Assembly (NCBI RefSeq): GCF_014274465.1
Contig: NZ_CP060394.1
Coordinates: 2,232,001-2,296,000, forward strand
From: Alloacidobacterium dinghuense
GTDB taxonomy: Bacteria; Acidobacteriota; Terriglobia; Terriglobales; Acidobacteriaceae
DNA: 64,000 nucleotides
Direction: 5' to 3'
Positions within the stretch are counted from its first letter, which is position 1, and each line of letters opens with the position of its first letter. A model generated the notes under the pieces. The model ran no database searches. It had not been told where the DNA came from and worked only from the letters and a program-made list of their open reading frames with translations. Shown here in pieces: positions 8,572 through 16,166 of this stretch. The position numbers and the translations under genes are program-made.

Positions 8572-9021
8572 ATGCTTTTTGTTCGAGCCTGCCAGACTAT
8601 TCTTCTAACCGCGGCCCTTGTTGCTGCTCCCGCATTCGCGGAGCGCAGCCATCGTACGCCGACGTCGGGCCATAGCAAGAAAAAACCCGTTTCACACAAA
8701 GTCCAGGGACAACGCGGCATTGATCCTGACCGCGCCCGCGAAATTCAGAGTGCACTCATCAAGCAGAACTATCTGAGCGGCGAACCGTCTGGACAATGGG
8801 ATTCTGAAACCCAGACAGCGATGCAGAAATTTCAGTCAGACAATGGATGGCAGACCAAGCTCACTCCGGATTCCCGTGCCCTGATCAAGCTGGGGCTAGG
8901 GCCGGATCACACGGGTACACTGCCAACCACGGCAAAGTCTGTGGATGCCCCGCAGACGAAATCTCCTCCGTCTGTAGCGGAAGCAAACACGCTCGCTTCG
9001 GCGCACTCCATTCAGAACTAA
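8572..9021 (+). CDS. Secreted peptidoglycan-binding domain protein
   Basis: The chosen ATG (8572) gives a 149-residue protein starting 'MLFVRACQTILLTAALVAAPAFAERS', a clear Sec signal peptide with an AxA cleavage site. An earlier in-frame ATG (8497) would bury this signal behind 25 residues and is unlikely. The mature part has a short basic, histidine/lysine-rich linker and then a PG_binding_1 helical bundle (about 50-105), including 'LIKQNYLSGEPSGQWDSETQ' and 'MQKFQSDNGW'. This domain binds cell-wall muropeptides. The tail after residue 110 is unstructured and rich in Ser, Thr and Pro. No catalytic domain is attached, so it is a binding or anchoring protein. A strong terminator follows. Confidence 0.85.
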   Translation: MLFVRACQTILLTAALVAAPAFAERSHRTPTSGHSKKKPVSHKVQGQRGIDPDRAREIQSALIKQNYLSGEPSGQWDSETQTAMQKFQSDNGWQTKLTPDSRALIKLGLGPDHTGTLPTTAKSVDAPQTKSPPSVAEANTLASAHSIQN

Positions 9022-9039
9022 AAGATCGCTTTCATGATG

Positions 9040-9069
9040 AAGGCTGCGCGATAGCGCAGCCTTTGTCCT
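9040..9069 (+). terminator. Rho-independent terminator
   Basis: AAGGCTGCGC (9040-9049) and GCGCAGCCTT (9054-9063) form a 10-bp stem with a GATA tetraloop, followed by TGTCCTT. It lies 20 bp after the peptidoglycan-binding gene and before the convergent carboxylesterase. Confidence 0.75.
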
Positions 9070-9099
9070 TCGCAAGAGATCCAGCTTGCCCGATCCGTT

Positions 9100-10683
9100 T
9101 TACTTATCGCTGGTTGATGAGAGGGTTTCCGCAGGTTGTTGCTCGAGAAATTGGTATCTTGCCCTGAGCGGGTCAGGACGTGCCTCGGGCGTAGGCGTCA
9201 GGTGCATCACCTGCCAGCCGTCTGCTGGGTTGTAGGTTGGCCACTTGGGCAAGTCGCCACCGTTGGGATCGCCGGTCTTCGCGAAGTTGGTCCAGTAGGT
9301 CTGGATGATCTCCGACATTTTGCGATCTTCGGGGCGCCATACCGCTCCCTGTCGCGAATCGAGTGTCCCAAAAACGTACTCGATGTCATCGGAATGGAAG
9401 GCTGTGCCGGCTTCGTGGAACTTGTCGCCGGGAGATTCGAGTTCGAAGTGATAGCGGTAGACGGGTTGTCCGCCGGTTGCAACCTGGGCTTCGAGCCAGC
9501 GCCATGTTGAGTCGGCGATAAACGTGTCCGCGGCGAGATCTTTGGCGGCGCGCAGAGCTTCGTCGTCTGTTGTGGCGGAATAGGCAGCGAGAAATTTGTC
9601 GGCGTTCGGGCCGAATCGCTTTTGCGCCATCTCAGTGTATTCAGCGACGGTCATCGTTTTCTGCGGGATGCCGCCTTCGTCGGCGTTCCATCCGGCGATG
9701 AGAGGAATATGCGCCTGTTTACCGGAGGCGTAGATTGCTGCGACGCTCTCTGGCAGGAAATAGCCGTCGACGTCCGGGGAAAAGCGAACAGGATCGTCGC
9801 CGGGCTTGGGTGTCGCGGCGGCCAGGATCTGATCGGCGCTCAGGGCGCGCAGCTCAGAGAGTTTTGTGGTGCCAAGGGCCGCGGCTATCTTTTCGGGATC
9901 TTGCTTCTCGCGTTGTTCGCGAGTGGCAAAAGGATGCGTTGCGCTGAACGCTCCACCGCTCTCACCGATTGCGCGCTGAAAGAGATTCCGCGCCAGCGGC
10001 GATGCCATTTGCGCGCTTACCGAGGACGAACCGGCTGATTCGCCGAAGATGGTTACCTTATCCGGATCGCCGCCGAACTGCTTGATGTTTTTATGCACCC
10101 ACTGAAGGGCTGCGGTCTGGTCGAGGAGGCCGTAGTTGCCGGAAGCGTGCTGCGGCGATTCTGCGGTCAGTTCGGGATGGACGAAGAAGCCGAAGATGCT
10201 GAGGCGGTAATTCATGGAGACGACGATGACGCCTTTGTGCGCGAGATTTTCGCCGTCCTGACGCGCTTCGGAGGTCGTGCCTCCTGTGAACCCGCCGCCG
10301 TAGATCCATACCATGACGGGGAGCTTCGCCTTCTTATCTTTGGCTGGCGTCCAGATGTTGAGGGTGAGGCAGTCTTCGTTCTGGCCGGGATCGTGGAAGA
10401 TCATGTCGTCGAAAACAGGAGGCTGCATGCAGCGATAACCGTAGCTGGTGGCCTGTCGAATGTCGTGCCATTTTGCGGCTGGTTGCGGAGGCTTCCAGCG
10501 GAGCTGTCCTACGGGCGGAGTCGCGTAAGGAACGCCTTTGAATATCCGTATCTGGCCATCTTTGTTGACGTATCCCTGAACCTTGCCTTTGTCTGTCTTG
10601 ACTTGTGTCGCGTCAGAGGCAAAAAGCGTGGCGCTGGCAGCGACAAGACACACAACTGCCGCACTTCGTAGAATCACCCGCAT
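9100..10683 (-). CDS. Secreted type B carboxylesterase
   Basis: A 527-residue alpha/beta-hydrolase of the carboxylesterase/lipase type B family (cholinesterase-like) that hydrolyses carboxylic esters. A signal peptide covers residues 1-23 ('MRVILRSAAVVCLVAASATLFAS'), so it is periplasmic or extracellular. The catalytic triad is readable: S216 in 'FGESAGSSS', E336 in 'NADEGG' and H430 in 'AFHSDDIEYVFG'. The oxyanion hole is 'IYGGGFTGG' (127-135), and the family signature 'NEDCLTLNIWTP' (102-113) is intact. The natural substrate is unknown. It is transcribed away from the DinB gene, with about 200 bp between the two starts. Confidence 0.93.
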   Translation of the reverse strand: MRVILRSAAVVCLVAASATLFASDATQVKTDKGKVQGYVNKDGQIRIFKGVPYATPPVGQLRWKPPQPAAKWHDIRQATSYGYRCMQPPVFDDMIFHDPGQNEDCLTLNIWTPAKDKKAKLPVMVWIYGGGFTGGTTSEARQDGENLAHKGVIVVSMNYRLSIFGFFVHPELTAESPQHASGNYGLLDQTAALQWVHKNIKQFGGDPDKVTIFGESAGSSSVSAQMASPLARNLFQRAIGESGGAFSATHPFATREQREKQDPEKIAAALGTTKLSELRALSADQILAAATPKPGDDPVRFSPDVDGYFLPESVAAIYASGKQAHIPLIAGWNADEGGIPQKTMTVAEYTEMAQKRFGPNADKFLAAYSATTDDEALRAAKDLAADTFIADSTWRWLEAQVATGGQPVYRYHFELESPGDKFHEAGTAFHSDDIEYVFGTLDSRQGAVWRPEDRKMSEIIQTYWTNFAKTGDPNGGDLPKWPTYNPADGWQVMHLTPTPEARPDPLRARYQFLEQQPAETLSSTSDK

Positions 10684-10886
10684 CCAGAAAACCCTTTCTT
10701 GAACTTGTTAGTTTTTCCAATGAAAAAACGTTATCACGCCTGATGGTCGATCGGCTCTCGCCAGCGTACGATCGGCTGACGTGGCTGCTGATCTACAAAA
10801 AAACAGCGCTTTATCAAAATTTTGAAGACATAGGTGTGCTGACACGAATAGTCTCCGGTCTGAATATGGTCGAGGAGACTTTGAGC

Positions 10887-11426
10887 ATGAAAAGACTCAT
10901 CGCGCTTGTGATGTTGTCGCTTTCTTTACACGCTTTCGCGCAGGATCAGTCCAAGGAGAAACCGATGACACTGAGAGGCGTTTTGCTGGAGCAGCTTAAA
11001 ACGACGCACAACGTGGAAGACTGGTTTGTGCCGGCCAACATCGCAGTGCAAGGGCTCACGCCAGAGCAAGTGAACTGGAAGAGCAAACCCGATATGCACT
11101 CCATTGGAGAGCTCACGTATCACATTCTCTTCTGGGACAAGCAATCGCTGGCGAAGTTCAAAGGCGAGACGCCGGAGAAATTCAGCGGCAACAATGACGA
11201 GACCTTCACCAACTTTGACAGCAAGAAGTGGGATGCAACGGTCCGCGAACTCGACGCAGTGATGACGGAGTGGGAAAAGGCGGTCGAAAGCGCCGACGAT
11301 AAGAAGCTGGCGGAATCGGCTTCTACCATTGCGCACATTGGCACGCACAATGCGTACCACATCGGGCAGATCGTTTCCATCCGCAAGGAACAGGGATCGT
11401 GGGACCCGGCCAAGGGTGTGAAGTAG
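10887..11426 (+). CDS. Secreted DinB-family protein
   Basis: The start at 10887 is preceded by AGGAGA at a good distance and gives 179 residues beginning with a signal peptide ('MKRLIALVMLSLSLHAFAQ'). A much longer upstream frame is open but overlaps the carboxylesterase promoter region and has no signal. The mature protein is a DinB/YfiT-like four-helix bundle with probable metal-binding histidines at about H79 ('LTYHILFW'), H154 and H158 ('HIGTHNAYHIGQI'). DinB-like proteins include metal-dependent thiol transferases and many members of unknown function; exported versions are common in acidobacteria. The reaction cannot be deduced. Confidence 0.88.
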   Translation: MKRLIALVMLSLSLHAFAQDQSKEKPMTLRGVLLEQLKTTHNVEDWFVPANIAVQGLTPEQVNWKSKPDMHSIGELTYHILFWDKQSLAKFKGETPEKFSGNNDETFTNFDSKKWDATVRELDAVMTEWEKAVESADDKKLAESASTIAHIGTHNAYHIGQIVSIRKEQGSWDPAKGVK

Positions 11427-11443
11427 ATTCTGGTATCTGCTTT

Positions 11444-11493
11444 CCCACCCTTTCGCAAAAGAGCGAAAGGATGGGGCACCCTTTTTCGTGCTC
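11444..11493. repeat. REP-like palindromic intergenic element, copy 1
   Basis: A hairpin (CCTTTCGC 11449-11456 with GCGAAAGG 11463-11470, extended by CCCA/TGGG) is followed by GGGGCACCCTTTTTCGTGC. A second, shorter version with the same order of parts lies at 22741-22783. This suggests a dispersed repeat family; the T run would also let it act as a terminator for the DinB gene. Confidence 0.6.
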
Positions 11494-11505
11494 GGAAGAT
11501 AAAAG

Positions 11506-11544
11506 CAGATCCTTCCACTTCGCTACGCTCAGTGTCAGGATGAC
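11506..11544. repeat. Short dispersed repeat of the 'CATCCTGAGCGAAG' type
   Basis: Read on the minus strand, the segment starts TGTCATCCTGACACTGAGCG and continues through a 'AGCGAAGTGGAAGGATCTG' end. This general pattern is a short intergenic repeat seen in many unrelated bacterial genomes, where it gives rise to spurious peptides containing 'ERSEVEGS'. Only one copy is in the window, so assignment rests on recognition of the pattern. Confidence 0.5.
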
Positions 11545-11583
11545 AGCGCCTTGACCGCTGGCTAATTATGCGTCGATACATCT

Positions 11584-12861
11584 TTAGATCTGTTCTGGCG
11601 CGAAGAGATCGTCCATCGTTTCGCGGCGGCGAATGAGTCGTGCTCTTTTGCCTTCGACCAACACTTCAGCAGGGCGCGGACGCGAATTGTAATTTGAGCT
11701 GAGTGAGAGTCCGTAGGCGCCAGCATCAAGGATTGCGACCAGGTCTCCCGGCTTCAGCTCGGGCAGTTCTCTGTCACGTGCGAAGAAGTCTCCTGTTTCA
11801 CAAACGGGGCCGACGACGTCAACGACCTTCTTGCGCGCGCCTTTGCGCGGCATGACTGGCACGATGTCATGGTGCGCCTGATAGAGCGCGGGACGGATGA
11901 GGTCGTTCATGGCTGCGTCGGTGACGACGAAGGTTTTTTCACCGTTCTTTTTCACGTAGAGGACGCGTGTCAGCAGGGCTCCTGCCTGCGCGACGATGAA
12001 GCGTCCGGGCTCGAGGAGCAGCCGGAGATTTTCGATCGGCCGCAGCGACTTCAGAAGAGCCGTCGCGTACTGATGAATCTTTTCTTCAGGATTGAAGCTG
12101 TGATCGGAGTGGTATTCGATGCCGAGGCCGCCGCCTACGTCGACTGAAGTGATGGCCAGACCATCCGAGCGGAGATCGCGGATGAGTTGCGCGACGCGTT
12201 CCGCGGCGGCGCCGAAGGGATCGGCGCTGCGGATCTGCGAACCGATGTGGACGCTTGCCCCGCATGGATCGAGGTACTTTTGTTTTGCCGCCAATTTATA
12301 GACAGCTCGCGCCTGACGGATATCGATGCCGAATTTATGCTCGCGCAACCCAGTGGAGATGTAGGGGTGGGTCTCGGCGAATACGTCGGGATTGACACGC
12401 AGCGCGACTCGGGCGCGCTTGCGCAGCTTGCTGGCTCGCTCAGCGAGCAAGTCGAGTTCGGCGGCACTCTCCACGTTGAAGATGAGGATGCCCGAGCGGA
12501 GGGCCAGGTCGATCTCGGCTGCCGTCTTGCCGACTCCGGAGAAAACGACGCGCTCTGCGGCTTGTTTGTTGACGCGTAGAATGCGCTCCAGCTCGCCGCC
12601 CGAGACGATGTCGAAGCCCGCTCCGTGCTGATCGAGCAGTTTCAGAATCGCCAGCGCGGAGTTCGCTTTGACCGAATAGCAGACGAGATGCGGGATGGAT
12701 GCGAATGCGCTGGTAAAGAGGCGCAGCCGGTGAAGGATCTGGCCGGCTGAATAGGTGTACAGCGGCGTGCCGAATTTTTTCGCAAGAGTTTCGAGGCTTA
12801 CGCCATCGCAGGCTAGGGGAGAACTGGGATCAGGATGGGCAAAGGGGCGTGTCGAAATCAA
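11584..12861 (-). CDS. lysA: Diaminopimelate decarboxylase
   Basis: LysA decarboxylates meso-diaminopimelate to L-lysine, the last step of lysine synthesis. The 425-residue, fold III PLP enzyme has the PLP lysine at K65 in 'CYSVKANS', the phosphate-binding 'VDVGGGLGIEY', 'SVHIGSQI', 'LLLEPGRFIVAQAG', and the active-site cysteine and following acidic residue in 'GPVCETGDFF'. The C-terminal 'DAGAYGLSLSSNYNSRPRP' is characteristic of the family. The length is normal. It is a single gene, convergent with the DinB gene, and no lysine riboswitch is visible upstream. Confidence 0.96.
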   Translation of the reverse strand: MISTRPFAHPDPSSPLACDGVSLETLAKKFGTPLYTYSAGQILHRLRLFTSAFASIPHLVCYSVKANSALAILKLLDQHGAGFDIVSGGELERILRVNKQAAERVVFSGVGKTAAEIDLALRSGILIFNVESAAELDLLAERASKLRKRARVALRVNPDVFAETHPYISTGLREHKFGIDIRQARAVYKLAAKQKYLDPCGASVHIGSQIRSADPFGAAAERVAQLIRDLRSDGLAITSVDVGGGLGIEYHSDHSFNPEEKIHQYATALLKSLRPIENLRLLLEPGRFIVAQAGALLTRVLYVKKNGEKTFVVTDAAMNDLIRPALYQAHHDIVPVMPRKGARKKVVDVVGPVCETGDFFARDRELPELKPGDLVAILDAGAYGLSLSSNYNSRPRPAEVLVEGKRARLIRRRETMDDLFAPEQI

Positions 12862-12935
12862 GCGGCCTCAAAAAAAACGGGGAGTATTTCTTTGAGCCTA
12901 ACTATCTTTCGAATCTGCGTCCAGCTTTGCGCGCA

Positions 12936-13421
12936 CTATCGGCGCATCGTTGGAGGAGGCATGGGATATGCTGCGTATCGTCTGCGGCGGAAGAGCGCGA
13001 TGACTCCATAGATGAGGAGCGCAACGAAAATGAACGGCAGCATGATGATGATGAATGGGAAGTTCACCGTGTCGCCGTTCACTGTGGCGTTGCCGGTTCG
13101 ACGCAGCGGGCCGCCGAATACGACGCAATCACCGCCGATGCGGGACTGGTCGCCCATCGCAACATCGCCGAGAAATGAGACGGCATCGCCATTGATTTCG
13201 CCGTTGACGTGGATGCCTCCGAGAAAAGCTACGGCGTCTCCATTCACTTTGCCGTTGACGCGAATCGAGCAGAGGAAACAAACCGCGTCGTCGGCTTCGT
13301 CCGTGTCACTGATATCGATGTCATGCATGAAGGAAACACGGTCGGTGGATGCTTGCGCGCGCGGGATAAACAGTATGCCTAGCAAAATGGGAAAACAGAG
13401 ATAGAGCCAACGGCGTGACAT
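12936..13421 (-). CDS. Secreted bactofilin-like repeat protein with C-terminal membrane anchor
   Basis: The 161-residue protein has a signal peptide (about 1-24), a short acidic stretch, and three tandem copies of a 19-20-residue unit with the pattern 'VNGxxxGDAVxFLG' (about 54-90), followed by a looser fourth ('IGGDCVVFGG'). A hydrophobic helix (about 123-143) and a basic tail ending in 'MPPPTMRR' close it. The repeats resemble the short beta-helix rungs of polymer-forming (bactofilin-like) proteins, here exported and anchored by the C-terminus. Two cysteines sit in 'CFLC' before the repeats. No function is known. An 18-bp tandem DNA repeat lies immediately before its start codon. Confidence 0.75.
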   Translation of the reverse strand: MSRRWLYLCFPILLGILFIPRAQASTDRVSFMHDIDISDTDEADDAVCFLCSIRVNGKVNGDAVAFLGGIHVNGEINGDAVSFLGDVAMGDQSRIGGDCVVFGGPLRRTGNATVNGDTVNFPFIIIMLPFIFVALLIYGVIALFRRRRYAAYPMPPPTMRR

Positions 13422-13431
13422 TGCTGCTCCT

Positions 13432-13467
13432 GAACTCGCTTTCGTGCTTGAACTTGCTTTCGTGCTT
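13432..13467. repeat. Tandem 18-bp direct repeat upstream of the bactofilin-like gene
   Basis: GAACTCGCTTTCGTGCTT (13432-13449) is followed directly by a copy with one change, C to T (13450-13467), 10 bp before the start codon of the minus-strand gene. It lies in the expected 5' leader or promoter and could be a slipped duplication or a double binding site. Confidence 0.6.
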
Positions 13468-13536
13468 GCGGATCTGAACCTGCTGCGGAACCTGACTCTC
13501 GGTTGCCAGTACGCTATATCTTAGGCTTTGGTTCCC

Positions 13537-14343
13537 TTAACCAACAACTGAATCGAAGAAGCGCCGCAGGATCGGGCCGACGGTTTCGGGCTGCTCCCAG
13601 GGTGCGTAATGCCCTGCATCATGAAGAACATGGAACTCGGCCCCATAGCCGCCGTTGCGGATGGTTTCTGCGAGTAGCTTCATGTCTTCGACGGTGCTGC
13701 CGTAGTCTTCTGCGGCTGCGACGACACAGGCGGGAACACGAATGGTCTTCGCGGTCGCGACCGAGTCTGGGCGCGAAGCCAGTCCCTGCTGGATGGCGAT
13801 GGCGGCTTCGGCGCGAGTGAGTTGCATCATCTCTCGCGCCTCGCCGATCTTCTGGGAAAAGCGCCGGAGTGTTGTCGCCCCGATGAGAGTGTTGAGCATC
13901 GCCTCGAAGAAATCACCCGTACCGTGCAGCCTGATGCCGTCAATCCACTCCTTGCGCTTTGCGCGGTTTGCGTCGGCATCAGCTTGCGGCTTTGAGCAGC
14001 AGAAAGCGAGAGCGGTGATGCGATTCGGCACACGGCGCCACAACTCGTAAAGGGTGTAGCCACCGAGTGAGCATCCTGCAAAAAGAGCTTTGCCGATGCC
14101 GAGTTCGTTCATCAGACGCTCGATGTCTTGACCCAGCTTTTCGACTTTGATCGCGCCTTCTCCGGCCTCGGATTGGCCGTGGCCGCGTAGATCAGGCATG
14201 ATGACGCGATAGCGCTGGGCGAGCATTTCGGCTACGGGCAGCCAGAAGGCATGGTGGACGGGTGTCGGGTGGAGCAGGATGACATCCTGCCCCTCGCCTA
14301 TTGTTTCCGCGAAGAGCTTTACGCCGCCTGAGTTATAGAACAC
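13537..14343 (-). CDS. Alpha/beta-hydrolase fold protein
   Basis: A 268-residue cytoplasmic alpha/beta hydrolase, with no signal peptide. The nucleophile elbow is 'FAGCSLGGYT' with the serine in G-x-S-x-G form, the histidine is in 'LHDAGHYAPWEQP', and the acid is probably the aspartate in 'AAAEDYGS'. The oxyanion segment is 'LLHPTPVHHAFW'. This is the layout of bacterial esterases, lactonases and haloperoxidase-like enzymes; the substrate is unknown. The start is uncertain. The GTG at 14343 begins two bases after the stop of the upstream PspC gene and just before the first core strand. A longer frame reaches 14490 but would overlap PspC by 145 bp with unconserved residues. The tight spacing suggests a two-gene operon. 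Confidence 0.82.
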   Translation of the reverse strand: MFYNSGGVKLFAETIGEGQDVILLHPTPVHHAFWLPVAEMLAQRYRVIMPDLRGHGQSEAGEGAIKVEKLGQDIERLMNELGIGKALFAGCSLGGYTLYELWRRVPNRITALAFCCSKPQADADANRAKRKEWIDGIRLHGTGDFFEAMLNTLIGATTLRRFSQKIGEAREMMQLTRAEAAIAIQQGLASRPDSVATAKTIRVPACVVAAAEDYGSTVEDMKLLAETIRNGGYGAEFHVLHDAGHYAPWEQPETVGPILRRFFDSVVG

Positions 14344-14345
14344 AG

Positions 14346-14678
14346 CTAACTGCCGTTCGGCTGTGTGTAAGTCGTGACTGGAGGCAGGGCAAGCGGCTCT
14401 TCCGGCATCACGAGCCAGAAAACGATGTAGGCGATCAATCCAGCGCCACTCGAGAAGACTGTCGCGAGCACGGTAACCACGCGCACCCACACCACGTCCC
14501 AGTGATAATTATTTGCGAGGCCCTGGCATACGCCGGCGATCATGCGTCCTTCGCGCGGGCGAATCAGTCTCGTCTGCACATATACGGGGGCTGCCACGTA
14601 GATCGGACGGCCGCAAGCCGAACAGAAACGTGCGTCGTCAGTGAGAGACTTGCCACAATTGCTGCAAAATACTGCCAT
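14346..14678 (-). CDS. PspC-domain membrane protein with N-terminal zinc ribbon
   Basis: A 110-residue protein in two parts. Residues 4-23 form a double CxxC zinc ribbon ('CSNCGKSLTDDARFCSACGR'). Residues 36-95 form a PspC domain: 'RLIRPREGRMIAGVCQGLAN', then a hydrophobic segment ending 'AYIVFWLVMPEEP'. PspC proteins take part in the phage-shock membrane-stress response, where they sense membrane state; zinc-ribbon fusions are frequent in acidobacteria. No pspA, pspB or pspF is nearby. It precedes the alpha/beta-hydrolase gene by two bases, so the two are probably cotranscribed. Confidence 0.9.
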   Translation of the reverse strand: MAVFCSNCGKSLTDDARFCSACGRPIYVAAPVYVQTRLIRPREGRMIAGVCQGLANNYHWDVVWVRVVTVLATVFSSGAGLIAYIVFWLVMPEEPLALPPVTTYTQPNGS

Positions 14679-14873
14679 AAATCATTTCCTCGAACTACTG
14701 TAGACAGATACGCAAATCGTGGGTGGCCGGTTCCCTATTCGCCACTGCGTTCATTCTGCCACAAATCCAATATTGGCCTTTATTCGTAATTCGACTGGCT
14801 GCCGTAAGCGGCTTCCTGACAATGTTTTTCCGGCCCTTACAACTAGAAACCCTCAGAAAGATTGAGCTTAAGC

Positions 14874-16166
14874 ATGGCACGTATAGGAGCATTCTGTTTT
14901 CCCGGCACCGGACATTTGAATCCCATGATGGCGCTCGCGCGGAGCCTTGAGCAACGAGGACATTCGCTCGTTCTTTTTGGAATCGCCGATGTCGAGTCGA
15001 AGGTACGCGTGGCAGGAATTGAGTTTCGGCTGATCGGTGAAGAGGACTATCCGCCTGGCACGCTCTTAAGGCTGGATCAGCAGCTTGGGGAACAGAGGGG
15101 CATGAATGTCTTCCGATTCACGGTGGAGCGGGTGAAGAAATACACGCGGATGATTCTGCACGACGCTCCGGATGCGGTAAGGGACTCCGGTGCTGAGGTT
15201 CTTCTAGTGGATGAGGCTGATCCCTCGGGAACTGTCGCGGACTTTCTAAGGCTGCCTTTTGTCTCCATCGCCTGCTTTCCGCCTTTGCTTCGCAGCGATC
15301 TGATTCCCCCTTTTGTTTTTGGCTGGAAGTACAGTGCGGGAGCTTTCGGCAGGCTGCGCAACCGCGTTGGCGGTACGCTGCTGTCTCGTTTCGCTGCGCC
15401 GGTCCTGGATGTGCTCAACGAGCAACGCAGGGTCTGGGGACTGCCGATGCTTCGGCATGCGAGCGATATGCTGTCGCCGCTTGCCCAGATTACGCAATTA
15501 CCTGCGGCGCTTGAGTTCCCTCTTTCCAAGGTGCCTTCTCCGCTGCACTACACGGGACCGTTTGTGGACGCGGGGATGCGGCAGCCTGTTTCCTTTCCAT
15601 GGGAGCGGCTTGATGGACGGCCACTGATCTATGCCTCGCTCGGAACGCTGCAGAATCGGATGGATCACGTCTTTCGCATGATTGCTGAGGCTTGCAAGGG
15701 CTTAGATGCTCAGCTGGTGATTTCTTTAGGCGGCGGGATTCGCCCTGAGGATCTTGGGCCTCTGGCGGGCGATCCTTTGGTTGTTGGCTATGCGCCACAA
15801 CTGGAAGTTCTTGGAAAAGCTGCAGCCGTGATCACGCATGCGGGATTAAATACCACGCTGGAGGCTCTTGCTGAGGGAATTCCGTTGGTGGCAATTCCGC
15901 TGGGGAACGACCAGCCGGGGGTTGCCGCCCGCATTGCTTACAGGAATGTGGGAGTGGTGGTTCCACTGAAGAGGCTTTCAGTGAATCGGCTGCGGCGGGC
16001 GGTTCAGACGGTGCTCAGGGATGGGAAATATCGAAGAGCCGCGCAGAGGATACAGGCTGCTATTCGGGAGATCGATGCATTGAAGATGGCTTCGGACCTG
16101 ATCGAGGATGCGTTTGGCTTCAGTCGATCTGCTGCGGCTAGCGCCCTGAGTATGCCGTCCGCATGA
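14874..16166 (+). CDS. GT1-family (UGT/MGT-like) glycosyltransferase
   Basis: The 430-residue protein starts 'MARIGAFCFPGTGHLNPM', the acceptor-binding start of GT-B fold glycosyltransferases of family GT1, and carries the nucleotide-sugar signature 'ITHAGLNTTLEALAEGIPLVAIPLGNDQPG' in the last third (given here only as landmarks H, E, G, DQ). Relatives include the carotenoid glucosyltransferase CrtX and macrolide glycosyltransferases, and the overall feel is closest to CrtX-like proteins. No carotenoid genes are in the window, so the acceptor is unknown. A TTG 12 bp upstream could also start it, but the ATG directly before the first strand is preferred. The last 29 bp overlap the convergent TPR gene. 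Confidence 0.88.
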   Translation: MARIGAFCFPGTGHLNPMMALARSLEQRGHSLVLFGIADVESKVRVAGIEFRLIGEEDYPPGTLLRLDQQLGEQRGMNVFRFTVERVKKYTRMILHDAPDAVRDSGAEVLLVDEADPSGTVADFLRLPFVSIACFPPLLRSDLIPPFVFGWKYSAGAFGRLRNRVGGTLLSRFAAPVLDVLNEQRRVWGLPMLRHASDMLSPLAQITQLPAALEFPLSKVPSPLHYTGPFVDAGMRQPVSFPWERLDGRPLIYASLGTLQNRMDHVFRMIAEACKGLDAQLVISLGGGIRPEDLGPLAGDPLVVGYAPQLEVLGKAAAVITHAGLNTTLEALAEGIPLVAIPLGNDQPGVAARIAYRNVGVVVPLKRLSVNRLRRAVQTVLRDGKYRRAAQRIQAAIREIDALKMASDLIEDAFGFSRSAAASALSMPSA

